Assembly (NCBI RefSeq): GCF_900099685.1
Contig: NZ_FNDW01000013.1
Span: forward strand, 58,257-122,256
Direction of reading: 5' to 3'
Source: Chryseobacterium taeanense
Lineage (GTDB): Bacteria; Bacteroidota; Bacteroidia; Flavobacteriales; Weeksellaceae
Length of the DNA: 64,000 nucleotides
The translations under genes were made by a program, and so were the position numbers. Every line of letters starts with the position of its first letter. The first letter of the stretch is position 1. This document shows positions 7,555 through 16,109 of this stretch, piece after piece. The notes under the pieces are model-generated. The model searched no databases and was not told the DNA's origin. It worked only from the letters and a program-made list of their open reading frames with translations.

Positions 7555-8871
7555 ATGAAATTTAAAGAAAGAACAATTCAAATATCAATGATCATCACTA
7601 CCTTAGTGATGATCATTTTACGTTTTTTACTAAACGAAAAAGGACGGGTAAGTCCGGATTCTATTCGTTATATGCGTTTTGCACATGTTTTTCCTACCAT
7701 TGATAATACGACGACACCGTTGGGGTATCCTTTAAGTATTAAATTTTTTACGTTTTTAGGAACTGATGAATTCTGGAGCAGTAAAATAGTGGGCATTGCA
7801 GCATTTCTTTTTATTATAATTTTTTCTTGGAAAAAGAAATTTTTCTTTAGAGAAACGGTTGTTTTATGTGCGTTATTTAGTTTTCTTTCAATATTTTCCT
7901 ATACGATGAGTGAGGCTTTGACATTGCCTTTCGTGCTATTATTTATTTACACTTCTTCGTTAGTGATTAAGGGAAAACTCAGAAATGGAAAAGCCATTTT
8001 TTATCTTTCATTGAGTTTAATTGCACTGTATAATGTCCGTTACAGTTCGCTATTCATTATGGCAGGCACAGGACTTTTTGGATTGGTTTCTTGGAAAAAG
8101 CAATATGCAAAAACGTTTATTATTTCAGTTTTGATCGGCGGAATTTTTGTGGTTCTGTATAAATTTTTATTCATTGATTATTTTAATGAAAACTATGTAA
8201 ATGAATTTCTGGAAATAGGTCTGCACCCAACCTCACAACTTTTAAAAGAATTGTTTCTGGGGCTGTGCACTACTTTTAATCCATTTATTCACATTGCAAA
8301 TCCGGCGGGAGGCCTCATCAATTATGCAATTTATGGAATTGGCTTTTTTAATATCCTTGTAATGGTGTATCTGTTTATTAAATATAAACTTTCAGAGACT
8401 GAGTATTTCTTTATTTTCGTGAGTATTGTCGGTATAATCTGCTCTTATTTCATCCAATATTTCTACTCTGTAAATCCAATTGATTATCGTCTGATGGCTC
8501 CATTCAGCTTCCCGATATGGCTCGTGTATTTCAGAAAATTATTTTTGATTTTTAATTATAAAGTATATGCGATAGGTTTTTTGAGTATTCTTTCCGGGCT
8601 GGCTTTTACGTGGCTTTCAAGAGGAAATTATCTTGAAAACAGAAAAGAAATGAAAAAGTTTTTACAGTCTGAAAATCTGGATAAAGGACCGGTAAAATTT
8701 TATGTGGAAGATATCGAAGATCTTGAATATATTCAGGTTGCAGAACTCATCAGTACCGTAAATCCTTATGTAATACTAAGTTTTAAGCCAAAAGACACTT
8801 TACAGAAAACAACTTTAACGAGGTATAAAGTTTTACAAAAAATGAAGATTGACAAGAACAAATACCAATAA
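7555..8871 (+). CDS. Polytopic inner-membrane protein, possible lipid-linked sugar transferase-like
   Basis: About 438 residues from the preferred start at 7555. An upstream in-frame ATG at 7510 has no good ribosome site and would add an unlikely N-terminus. At least eight to ten hydrophobic segments alternate with short loops, and a soluble tail of about 70 residues follows. An early periplasmic-type loop contains SPDSIRYMRFAH, similar in layout to the first loop of GT-C glycosyltransferases that hold an acidic catalytic residue. This is an inference from topology only; no family is assigned. Confidence 0.7.
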   Translation: MKFKERTIQISMIITTLVMIILRFLLNEKGRVSPDSIRYMRFAHVFPTIDNTTTPLGYPLSIKFFTFLGTDEFWSSKIVGIAAFLFIIIFSWKKKFFFRETVVLCALFSFLSIFSYTMSEALTLPFVLLFIYTSSLVIKGKLRNGKAIFYLSLSLIALYNVRYSSLFIMAGTGLFGLVSWKKQYAKTFIISVLIGGIFVVLYKFLFIDYFNENYVNEFLEIGLHPTSQLLKELFLGLCTTFNPFIHIANPAGGLINYAIYGIGFFNILVMVYLFIKYKLSETEYFFIFVSIVGIICSYFIQYFYSVNPIDYRLMAPFSFPIWLVYFRKLFLIFNYKVYAIGFLSILSGLAFTWLSRGNYLENRKEMKKFLQSENLDKGPVKFYVEDIEDLEYIQVAELISTVNPYVILSFKPKDTLQKTTLTRYKVLQKMKIDKNKYQ

Positions 8872-8877
8872 TTTTAT

Positions 8878-8885
8878 TATCTTTG
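8878..8885 (+). promoter_or_regulatory. -7 promoter element before the small acidic protein
   Basis: TATCTTTG matches TAnnTTTG, 25 bases before the start codon at 8911 and just after the previous stop. It suggests independent transcription of the 79-residue gene. Confidence 0.55.
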
Positions 8886-8910
8886 ATTTTAAAGTTAAAA
8901 CATTAAAAAA

Positions 8911-9150
8911 ATGAAATTACCAAAGTTTTTATTAGCAGATAATTCGGAATTTCCAGAAGATTTGTTCGTAGTTCATACAGAATATCCAAGATTTATCCTG
9001 AATGTTGAAGAAGAAGAAGTTGAATGGCTGGATGATCTTGAAGGCGATGACGAAGAAACAATGGCAGATGAAGCTACAAAAGTGGTAGAAGCTGCATTTA
9101 AATGGTGCGATGAAGAGTTGGCTAAGTACGACGAAGAAGAGGAAGATTAA
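8911..9150 (+). CDS. Small highly acidic protein of unknown function
   Basis: 79 residues, very rich in Asp and Glu, with EEEEVEWLDDLEGDDEE near 34-50 and a DEEEED end. There is no signal peptide or membrane segment, so it is cytosolic. It has its own promoter-like element and a strong terminator, which supports a real, separately expressed gene. Function is not recognisable. Confidence 0.8.
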   Translation: MKLPKFLLADNSEFPEDLFVVHTEYPRFILNVEEEEVEWLDDLEGDDEETMADEATKVVEAAFKWCDEELAKYDEEEED

Positions 9151-9167
9151 TAACAATTAAAACATAA

Positions 9168-9195
9168 AAAAGGAACCCCTGATGGAGTTCCTTTT
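9168..9195. terminator. Bidirectional terminator
   Basis: A 9-bp perfect stem (9168-9176 with 9187-9195) is flanked by an A-run on the left and T-rich sequence on the right. It lies between two convergent genes. Confidence 0.85.
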
Positions 9196-9204
9196 CTTTT
9201 TTAT

Positions 9205-9612
9205 CTATTCAGCTTTATTGAATTTTAATAAAAGGAGATTGTCCTGATAGAGTTCTAGGACATTACCGTTAACAACATATTTGTTTGCTTTTGACATCAT
9301 GTCCATAAAGTTTTTCTCCACACTCATGTTTTCGCAGGCCATTTTAGTAGAACCCATTTGTCCGGCAGAAAAATTTCCGGAAGAAGGTTCAAGTTTCGCA
9401 GTCCCGAAATAATTGTTGCATCCTGCATTTCCGCTGATCTTTTCTCCTTCAATATTCAGGGTAGGAGTTTTACCTTTAACATGATCTGCAAGCGCCCATT
9501 TTGTCCCTGCCAGAGAAGGCTGAGCCTTACCTACCTTAGATGCAGAACCTGCCATTGCACCACAGGAAACCAAAACCGCCGCTGTACATATACTTAAAAA
9601 AATATTTTTCAT
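9205..9612 (-). CDS. META-domain (HslJ-like) lipoprotein
   Basis: 135 residues from the start at 9612. An ATG 24 bases upstream lies inside the likely -7 promoter element and is not preferred. The N-terminus is a lipoprotein signal with lipobox LVSC. The rest fits the META/HslJ fold: GTKWALADH, ISGNAGCNNYFG and MGSTKMACE are the characteristic blocks. In other bacteria such proteins are envelope-associated and linked to heat or antibiotic tolerance; the role here is not shown. Confidence 0.85.
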   Translation of the reverse strand: MKNIFLSICTAAVLVSCGAMAGSASKVGKAQPSLAGTKWALADHVKGKTPTLNIEGEKISGNAGCNNYFGTAKLEPSSGNFSAGQMGSTKMACENMSVEKNFMDMMSKANKYVVNGNVLELYQDNLLLLKFNKAE

Positions 9613-9633
9613 TTTTTTCCTTTTGATTTGAAT

Positions 9634-9641
9634 CAAATTTA
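9634..9641 (-). promoter_or_regulatory. -7 promoter element for META-domain gene
   Basis: On the minus strand this reads TAAATTTG (TAnnTTTG), 22 bases before the chosen start at 9612. It supports that start over the upstream one. Confidence 0.55.
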
Positions 9642-9731
9642 CGTAAATATTATTATTTAAACGGTTTTCATAATCATTTATTATTTTTTTGAAAGCTATT
9701 TTCCATAGCTTCAGTCAGGAATAGAAACAAA

Positions 9732-9757
9732 AAAAAACGGACTAATGTCCGTTTTTT
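9732..9757 (-). terminator. Terminator of pheT
   Basis: A perfect 11-bp stem with loop TAAT ends in a T-run in the minus-strand direction, 25 bases past the pheT stop. It is near-symmetric and could work both ways. Confidence 0.85.
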
Positions 9758-9781
9758 GTATGATTCTATTTGATATTGAAA

Positions 9782-12184
9782 TTAACCTCTTAATTCGGCA
9801 TTAAATTCTTTTTGGAAAGATTTAACCAGAGAATCCATTACTGATGTAATTTCTTTTTCCTCCAGCGTTTTTTCTTCATTTAAAAGCTCAAAACTCATCG
9901 CATAAGATTTTTTGCCCTCAGGAAGATTTTTTCCTTCGTAAACATCAAACAGATTAATGTTTTTGATATAAGGAGACTTATTCTTTTTGGCAACCTGATA
10001 AAGATCTTCATAATTTATCGTCTTATCGATCAGCAATGCTAAATCTCTTCTGATCTTATTAAATTTAGGAATATCTTTAAATTTCAGCTCATTTTCAGCA
10101 CGCAGTTTTTGGGCAAATTCCAGTTCGATTTCTGCATAAAAACATTCCTGATCGATATCAAAATCTTTCAGCATCTGAGTACTTACTTTGCCTATTCTCA
10201 CTAAAGTTTTACCATCAACCTCGTACGAGAGAGCATCCGAGAACCTTTCATCATTTAAAGCAGTTTCTTTAAAATCAATAACCAGCTTTTCTAACAAAAC
10301 CTTAACATAAGCTTTCAGATTGTAGAAACTTGTTGCAGATTTTGGCTGTAGCCAGTTTTCTGCCACTTCTCTTCCGGAAACCAGAATAGCCAGCTGCTTT
10401 CTCTCTTCGTATTTTTCTTTTTTATGATAAATTTTCCCGAACTCGAAAAATTTGATATCCTGATTTTTTCTGTTTATATTATAAATTGTATTCTGTAAAA
10501 GCCCTTCTAACAAAGACTTTCTCATAAACGCAAGATCATTACTTAATGGATTCAACAACTTTACGGCATTCGTTTCATCTTTTACGGAAGTTAATGAATT
10601 ATTCATCACTTCATTAAAACCAAGTGCCTGTAATGTTCTCGCCCAGCTGTTTTCAAGCTCATCCTGATCTTTTGCATTTAATTTCACCGGAGTAAAAGAT
10701 ATCTTCTGAGGAGCATCGATTTTATTGTATCCGTAGATTCTTAAAATCTCTTCAATTACATCAATTTCCCTTGTTACATCTGCTCTGTATGCAGGAACAG
10801 AAATTTCAAGTCCGTTTTGGATTTCATTCAACACCTGAATATCCAGTGCTTTTAAAATTTCTTTTACCTTTTCTCTATGAATTTTTGTCCCTAAAATCTG
10901 TTCAATTTTAGAAAATCTGATAATCACATAATTATCTTCAATTTTCTTTGGGTATTCCTCCAAAAGATCGCCAACTAATTTACCTTCAGCCAATTCCTGA
11001 ATTAATTTAATGGCATGAGTAATAGCAGTTCTGGTAATATTAGGATCCACGCCTCTTTCAAATCGGAATGATGCATCCGTATTCAAACCATGGAATTTTG
11101 CTCCTTTTCTCACCGCCACCGGATTAAAGTAAGCACTTTCCAGGAAGATCGTTTTTGTTTCACCGGAAACACCTGAATTGGCACCACCAAAAACTCCGGC
11201 AATGCACATCGGATTATCTTTTCCGTCTTTGATGATTATTTCAGAACCATTTAAAGTTCTTTCCACACCATCCAGAGTGGTAAATTTTGTTCCTTGTTTT
11301 ACCGTTCCTACTTTTACGGTTTTATCTGCAATTTTATCTCCGTCAAAAGCATGAAGCGGTTGCCCGAAACCATGCAAAATATAATTGGTAATATCTACAA
11401 TATTGTTGATCGGACTCAGTCCGATTGCTTTTAATCTGTCTTTAAGCCATGCTGGAGAATCCGCTACTTTTACGTCTTCAATTACGGCTCCGATATATCT
11501 TGGACAAAGCTCTGGATCTTCAACAATTAAACTGAAATCATGAGTACCTTCATTGCTCAACACCACTGAAGAAACTTTCTCAAATTCAGATTTCTGCTTG
11601 TTTGTAGAAAGGTAAGCATGTAAATCTCTAGCGACACCGTAATGCGACATAGCATCTGTACGGTTTGGTGTCAACCCGATTTCTATCACCTCATCATTAG
11701 CAATTTCAAAATAATCAGCGAAATTTTTTCCGACTTCAAATTTTTCTTCATCAAGAATCATAATTCCTCCGTGATCGTCGCTTAGTCCGAGTTCGTCCTC
11801 TGCACAGATCATTCCTTGGGAAACTTCTCCCCTGATTTTGGCTTCTTTAATTTCAAAGAAATTTCCTGTTTTGTCGTAGATTTTTGTTCCGACTACGGCT
11901 ACAGGAACCGTTTGGCCAGCTTCTACATTCGGAGCACCGCAAACGATATTCAGAATTTTACCGTTTCCAACGTCTACGGTTGTTTTTTTGAGTTTGTCTG
12001 CATTCGGATGTTTTTCGTAGGTTAAAACTTTACCTACAACAATTCCCTCCAGGCTGCCTTTTATGCTTTCAAATTTCTCTATCCCTTCAACTTCAAGACC
12101 AATATCTGTAAGGAATTCACCGATTCTTTCAGTTTTCAATTCCGTTTTGATAAAGTCCTTAAGCCAGTTGTTTGATATTTTCAT
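9782..12184 (-). CDS. pheT: Phenylalanine--tRNA ligase beta subunit
   Basis: An 800-residue beta subunit of the alpha2-beta2 phenylalanyl-tRNA synthetase, which charges tRNA-Phe in the cytosol. Domains in order are: N-terminal region; an EMAP/OB-type tRNA-binding domain around 40-150 (VVGKVLTYEKHPNADKL, VCGAPNV); the B3/B4 editing region around 210-390 with FRFERGVDP; a B5 domain near 400-470; a pseudo-catalytic core; and a C-terminal FDX-ACB anticodon-binding domain ending near 800 (KFNKIRRDLALLID). Length is normal. pheS is not adjacent, as is common in Bacteroidetes. Confidence 0.96.
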   Translation of the reverse strand: MKISNNWLKDFIKTELKTERIGEFLTDIGLEVEGIEKFESIKGSLEGIVVGKVLTYEKHPNADKLKKTTVDVGNGKILNIVCGAPNVEAGQTVPVAVVGTKIYDKTGNFFEIKEAKIRGEVSQGMICAEDELGLSDDHGGIMILDEEKFEVGKNFADYFEIANDEVIEIGLTPNRTDAMSHYGVARDLHAYLSTNKQKSEFEKVSSVVLSNEGTHDFSLIVEDPELCPRYIGAVIEDVKVADSPAWLKDRLKAIGLSPINNIVDITNYILHGFGQPLHAFDGDKIADKTVKVGTVKQGTKFTTLDGVERTLNGSEIIIKDGKDNPMCIAGVFGGANSGVSGETKTIFLESAYFNPVAVRKGAKFHGLNTDASFRFERGVDPNITRTAITHAIKLIQELAEGKLVGDLLEEYPKKIEDNYVIIRFSKIEQILGTKIHREKVKEILKALDIQVLNEIQNGLEISVPAYRADVTREIDVIEEILRIYGYNKIDAPQKISFTPVKLNAKDQDELENSWARTLQALGFNEVMNNSLTSVKDETNAVKLLNPLSNDLAFMRKSLLEGLLQNTIYNINRKNQDIKFFEFGKIYHKKEKYEERKQLAILVSGREVAENWLQPKSATSFYNLKAYVKVLLEKLVIDFKETALNDERFSDALSYEVDGKTLVRIGKVSTQMLKDFDIDQECFYAEIELEFAQKLRAENELKFKDIPKFNKIRRDLALLIDKTINYEDLYQVAKKNKSPYIKNINLFDVYEGKNLPEGKKSYAMSFELLNEEKTLEEKEITSVMDSLVKSFQKEFNAELRG

Positions 12185-12625
12185 CTGATAATTTATTTTT
12201 TAAAGCCAGATGTGATCTTACGGTTTCATCTGATATATTTTGAAAATTTTACTTAAATTTTAAGTCTACAAATGTCGTGTTTTTTTGAGAAATAGAGAAA
12301 TTTATAACAGATTTTAAGAGTTTAATTTTATCCCTTTTTATTATCTTTTTATCATGTATTTTAAAAATAGAACTGATTTATTTTTAATTTCAGTTTTATT
12401 GAGTCTGTTTTTTTCTAGTGCTGATTTAAACAGATTATTTCCCATAAATATTTGTAGAATTATTCCGTGAAGTTTGTCATTATGAAAGTATCTAAACATA
12501 ATTTTTCCAGAATCTTTTCCAGTAACTATGCGTGAACGCTTCAGCATGAACAGTTGTTGTGAGTATTTCCTGATGTTTATCAAAGAACTGTCTCCTAGCC
12601 CCGATTGCAGCAATTGTTTGAGCTC

Positions 12626-12683
12626 ATTTTATTTGTTTCGGCTGCTGCGGCGAAGCCGCCGCAGCAGCCGAAACAAATAAAAT
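12626..12683. repeat. 26-bp perfect palindrome with 6-nt loop
   Basis: The arms 12626-12651 and 12658-12683 are exact reverse complements around GAAGCC. The inner 14 bases of each arm are GC-rich (GGCTGCTGCGGC-like), while the outer 12 are AT-rich. It is unlike the ordinary terminators in this window in length and GC content. A REP-like or cruciform element is possible. Confidence 0.85.
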
Positions 12684-12726
12684 AGCGAGTGCGGAAAGCG
12701 GGAAATAGCTCCTTAAAAAACAAAAA

Positions 12727-12753
12727 AGAGGTTTTGAAAATATCAAAACCTCT
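12727..12753 (-). terminator. Terminator of dnaN
   Basis: An 11-bp perfect stem with a 5-nt loop is followed in the minus direction by six T residues, 21 bases past the dnaN stop. Confidence 0.9.
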
Positions 12754-12774
12754 CTTATTTTTATCTAAAAACGA

Positions 12775-13905
12775 TTATAATCCAATCACTGGCATTGATA
12801 ACATTAAGATATTTTCGTTTTCTTCAAGACCGTCAAGAGGTTCAATAATCCCCGGTCTGTTTGGTTGAGACATTTTCATTGTAATATCGTCTGAACCCAG
12901 AATTGTTAACATTTCCGTTAAAAATTTGGAGCTGAAACCGATATTGATATCTTCTCCATTATAATCGCATGGAATCTGCATATCTGCTTTATTCGCATAC
13001 TCCGTATCTTCTGCATGAAGGTGAAGAATATTCGCTGACAATTTGAATCGAACCTGGTTGGTAGATTTATTTGACATGATGGAAGCTCTTTTAATAGCTC
13101 CTAACAGTAGATTTCTATTGATTGTCAATACATTCGGATTTTCCTTTGGAATTACCGCTGTATAGTTGGGATATTTTCCATCGATCAGTCTACAAATCCA
13201 TATATGTTTCCCGAAAGTAAATTTGGCCATATTCTCATTGAAGTCGATGGTAACGTCGTCGTTTGAGCTTGCTAAAATATTTTTGAAAATATTCAACGGT
13301 TTTTTCGGCATGATGAATTCCATAGGCTCGGCATTCATAAGGTCGGTTCTTTTATATACAACCAATCTGTGAGAATCTGTAGAAACAAAGTTGGTTTCAT
13401 TTTCACCGAACTGAAAAAGAACCCCCGTCATCACCGGACGAAGAGAATCGTTACTTGTTGCAAAAAGCGTATTGGTAAGTGCTTCAGACAAAACTCCTGC
13501 TGACATGGTAACACTTTGTGAAGCATCGAATTCCGGCAATTCCGGATAGTCGTCTGCATTATCCAGCGCTACCGCAAAGTTATCTTTTTCATCTAAAATC
13601 TCAAGCTGACTTCCGGTTCCTTCTGCATTATCTTTTACCACCAATGTTAATGGCTGCTCTCCATAAGTCTTGATAAAATCCTGAAAAATCTTGGCAGGAA
13701 CGGCAAATTTGCCGGTATCGTCCGACTTCACATCTAAAGAAGTGACAAGAGTAGTCTCGCCATCGGATGCTGTAATGGTAACCTGAGTTCCGTCTAATTC
13801 AAAAAGATAATTTTCTAAAATCGGTCTCGACTGAGAGCTTGATATAACGCCACTTACAGTTTGCAAAGCTTTCTGCAGTTCACCACTTGAAATAATAAAT
13901 TTCAT
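12775..13905 (-). CDS. dnaN: DNA polymerase III beta subunit (sliding clamp)
   Basis: A 376-residue clamp subunit. The three-domain DnaN layout is evident: MKFIISSGELQKALQTVSGV at the N-terminus, DNADDYPELP near 118-127, SLRPVMTGVLFQ near 159-170, and VIPKENPNVL plus DITMKMSQPNRPG in the third domain. The C-terminal MLSMPVIGL resembles the conserved MPMRL-type end that lines the peptide-binding pocket. It encircles DNA and tethers the replicative polymerase. It stands alone rather than next to dnaA, while recF is 36 kb away. Confidence 0.97.
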   Translation of the reverse strand: MKFIISSGELQKALQTVSGVISSSQSRPILENYLFELDGTQVTITASDGETTLVTSLDVKSDDTGKFAVPAKIFQDFIKTYGEQPLTLVVKDNAEGTGSQLEILDEKDNFAVALDNADDYPELPEFDASQSVTMSAGVLSEALTNTLFATSNDSLRPVMTGVLFQFGENETNFVSTDSHRLVVYKRTDLMNAEPMEFIMPKKPLNIFKNILASSNDDVTIDFNENMAKFTFGKHIWICRLIDGKYPNYTAVIPKENPNVLTINRNLLLGAIKRASIMSNKSTNQVRFKLSANILHLHAEDTEYANKADMQIPCDYNGEDINIGFSSKFLTEMLTILGSDDITMKMSQPNRPGIIEPLDGLEENENILMLSMPVIGL

Positions 13906-13926
13906 AGATTTAAAAATAAATTTTTA

Positions 13927-13934
13927 CAAATATA
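13927..13934 (-). promoter_or_regulatory. -7 promoter element of dnaN
   Basis: On the minus strand this reads TATATTTG, a full TAnnTTTG match, 21 bases before the dnaN start. Confidence 0.6.
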
Positions 13935-14107
13935 ATAAATAGAAAACAGACTGAAAAGAATAATCCTGAGAGTTATTAACAACCATCAAAAGATTTTTAT
14001 ACTAATCCTTCCACTTCATTTCAATATCTTTTGATCTCAAAATGATACCGACTAAAGATAGGGATTTTCTTTGAGCAATTCGCTATATTTACAAATATCT
14101 TTTCAGT

Positions 14108-14476
14108 ATGCGAAAACCATCTCTTTACAAAAGTTTTTTCAATGCTTTCCGTGGTATTTTCCTGATGCTGAAAAATGAAAGAAATTTTCAGATTGAAGCC
14201 GCCGCATTTTTTATTAATCTGTTTCTGATTTTTTATTTAAAACTGACAACGATTGATGCAATTCTTATTTTGGTCGTTTGTTTTGGTGTTTTATCCGCTG
14301 AGATTTTTAATACTGCCATTGAAAAGCTCTGTGACTTCATTCACCCTGAATTTGATAAGAGAATTGGTTTTATAAAAGATATTTCGGCCGGAGCAGCGTT
14401 TTTAATGACTGTTTTATCGATTGTTGTAGGCATTTTAATCTACTCAAAATATATTTCCTTGAAATTAAATTTTTAA
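14108..14476 (+). CDS. Diacylglycerol kinase / undecaprenol kinase
   Basis: A 122-residue integral membrane kinase of the DgkA family. It has the early segment NERNFQIEAAAF near 24-35, the catalytic signature AEIFNTAIEKLCD near 64-76 with the conserved NTAIE, and three membrane helices (about 31-47, 50-66 and 96-115). It phosphorylates a lipid alcohol, either diacylglycerol or undecaprenol, at the inner membrane. Which of the two is not decided by sequence. It is divergent from dnaN. Confidence 0.9.
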   Translation: MRKPSLYKSFFNAFRGIFLMLKNERNFQIEAAAFFINLFLIFYLKLTTIDAILILVVCFGVLSAEIFNTAIEKLCDFIHPEFDKRIGFIKDISAGAAFLMTVLSIVVGILIYSKYISLKLNF

Positions 14477-14590
14477 GAACATCCTATTAAATTAAGATTT
14501 ATATTGAAAAAAATTCATTCAATTATGCCATAAAATAACATTTTTTCAATAAAATTAATTTATCACTATATTTTGATAAATATTTTTTGT

Positions 14591-14598
14591 TACATTTG
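14591..14598 (+). promoter_or_regulatory. -7 element (with TTTG -33 candidate at 14572) of the 14624 gene
   Basis: TACATTTG fits TAnnTTTG, and a TTTG lies about 15 bases upstream. The start codon at 14624 is 26 bases downstream. The upstream in-frame ATG at 14573 would lie before the promoter, so 14624 is chosen. Confidence 0.6.
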
Positions 14599-14623
14599 CA
14601 TCACAATCAACAATTTAATACAT

Positions 14624-14998
14624 ATGAAAACCAAATTATTCTATGCCTTTCTTTTGGCAGGAAGTATTTCGTGCAGTACCGAAACATCAACCATGAACCC
14701 GATGAGCACGACAAAAAGTGAAGAAGTTCAGAATTTTGAAAAATCTATCAAAAGTCTTTTCAGACCCGAAAATGCTGAAACTCCGGAGGAAATAAGGACT
14801 CACAAACCAATGGAACTCAGTGAAAGACGCAAAGACATTCTTATTCCTTCTGCGATTGAGCTCATAAAATCCAGCGGAGTAAAAGAAAAAGAAATCAACG
14901 AAGCCACACAGGGAGACAAAGAAAAAATTCTGACATGGGCTATGAAGATATATAATGCTAAAATAGATCAGATTAACAAAAATTCAAAACTAAGATAA
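14624..14998 (+). CDS. Small putative lipoprotein of unknown function
   Basis: 124 residues from the chosen start. The signal peptide ends in GSISCS, a lipobox-like site with Cys near residue 17, followed by a Thr/Ser-rich linker. The remainder is polar and helical, with ETPEEIRTHKPMELSERRKD in the middle. No family is recognised. It is tightly followed (2 bases) by the next secreted-protein gene, so the two form an operon. Confidence 0.75.
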   Translation: MKTKLFYAFLLAGSISCSTETSTMNPMSTTKSEEVQNFEKSIKSLFRPENAETPEEIRTHKPMELSERRKDILIPSAIELIKSSGVKEKEINEATQGDKEKILTWAMKIYNAKIDQINKNSKLR

Positions 14999-15000
14999 TC

Positions 15001-15543
15001 ATGAAAAAAATAATTACTTTACTCTTCGGCTTAACTTTAGGAGCCACTAGTTTTGCTCAGATCGATCCGAGTACCGGTCAGGGAACCATACATATCTGGA
15101 ATACCGATAACTATCACAGTTTAAACCTGAACTTTACACTTTTCACACTGAATCCTACAACCTGCTCACCAGATTTCCAATCGCTTGGACCTTCGATTCC
15201 TCTGCCACCAGGTGAACTGACGAAATACTCAAAATATATTGATTCCGATACCGCATCCGGACATCCTTATCCTATAGACAGTTGGTATGACGGAAGCATT
15301 TATTCACCCAGCGCAATTCCTCCAAGTATCGTCTATGACCAACGGTGGGCATACGTAAAATTTGAATTTAGGGAACCTAGCAACCCCGGACAATATATTC
15401 CCGGAATGAGCGGTTCGGTAGGATTTTATCAGTCATGCACGGGTATTCCTGACTATTTAACAGGTACTTCTTCCGGAGGAACATATAGCTTTGAGGTAAA
15501 AGCTTATGTTATAGGAGGCGATTTATGGGTTGAATTCCACTAA
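15001..15543 (+). CDS. Secreted protein of unknown function
   Basis: 180 residues with a typical Sec signal peptide (ITLLFGLTLGATSFAQ, cleavage after about residue 20). The mature part is beta-rich, with many Tyr, Ser, Pro and Gly, and contains only two Cys (in TCSPDF and QSCTGIPDY), possibly one disulphide. No domain is recognised. It is the second gene of a two-gene unit ending in a strong terminator. Confidence 0.8.
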   Translation: MKKIITLLFGLTLGATSFAQIDPSTGQGTIHIWNTDNYHSLNLNFTLFTLNPTTCSPDFQSLGPSIPLPPGELTKYSKYIDSDTASGHPYPIDSWYDGSIYSPSAIPPSIVYDQRWAYVKFEFREPSNPGQYIPGMSGSVGFYQSCTGIPDYLTGTSSGGTYSFEVKAYVIGGDLWVEFH

Positions 15544-15560
15544 TTATTCCACACCATACA

Positions 15561-15597
15561 AAATAAATCCTGTCATTTTTTCTGACAGGATTTATTT
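15561..15597 (+). terminator. Terminator after the two-gene secreted-protein unit
   Basis: A perfect 15-bp stem (15561-15575 with 15583-15597) with a 7-nt loop and a T-rich tail lies 18 bases after the stop codon. Confidence 0.9.
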
Positions 15598-15686
15598 TTA
15601 CTTATCTAACTACCTATTTCCCAACATATACAAATCCATATTTCCCGGATTAGTAATTTCCAGCATAAACTGATTGTAATAAATTA

Positions 15687-16070
15687 TTAATGATTTAAAA
15701 TTAATGTAATATCCTTATGCGATTCTATAATTTCAATTAAAATTTCAAACAAGGTTTGGCCGGTTCCGTCAATCAGTTCATCCAGTTTTTGCTGAATTAA
15801 TTTTATATTAAAAGGCTTTCCTTGGCTGATTTTATTTTCATAAAATTCTTTAGTTAAATCAAACCCTAAATCTTTTCTCGATTTCTCAGAATTTTCCCAG
15901 ATAATTTCTCCCTGAAATTCATACAGAATATCATTAAAACCATCCAGTGTTCCAACTTCCCAATCTTCATCTTTTAGAAAAAGTTGAGAAATCTCTTCGT
16001 AAAAACCTACCAGATTTGAAAAATGACTGCCATTGATGACAGTCATTTTCTTATTTGAATTATTACTCAT
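15687..16070 (-). CDS. Barstar-family ribonuclease inhibitor
   Basis: 127 residues. The block VINGSHFSNLVGFYEEIS near 12-29, then GTLDGFNDILYEF near 41-53 and IIWENSEKSRKDLG near 57-70, is the signature of barstar, a small acidic protein that blocks barnase-type RNases. It is encoded 39 bases after purL on the same strand and is probably read through from it. No barnase-like or polymorphic-toxin gene is visible nearby, so the partner is unknown; it could be an orphan immunity protein. Confidence 0.85.
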   Translation of the reverse strand: MSNNSNKKMTVINGSHFSNLVGFYEEISQLFLKDEDWEVGTLDGFNDILYEFQGEIIWENSEKSRKDLGFDLTKEFYENKISQGKPFNIKLIQQKLDELIDGTGQTLFEILIEIIESHKDITLILNH

Positions 16071-16109
16071 TTATTTAAAGTTAAAAGCTAATTGCCAAAT
16101 GTTTGCAGC

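Larger units (their letters stand above)
12185..12774. other. 590-bp gap between pheT and dnaN without a convincing gene
   Basis: The stretch holds the upstream region of pheT, a 90-codon open frame on the minus strand (12341-12613) that begins only at TTG, a large palindrome (12626-12683) and the dnaN terminator. The 90-codon frame is Lys/Arg-rich, with the piece RKYSQQLFMLKRSRIVTGKD near its start. It matches no family I know. Its true start may be missing, so it could be a gene remnant. Confidence 0.5.

Noticed and set aside
12341..12613. 90-codon frame on the minus strand between pheT and dnaN
   Set aside because: It begins only at TTG, has no ribosome site or family match, and ends near no terminator of its own; I treat it as unsupported and describe it within the gap.
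15600..15690. Short minus-strand frame reading YYNQFMLEITNPGN after barstar
   Set aside because: It looks protein-like but is only about 25 codons, has no start of its own and overlaps the barstar end; could be a relic but evidence is too thin.
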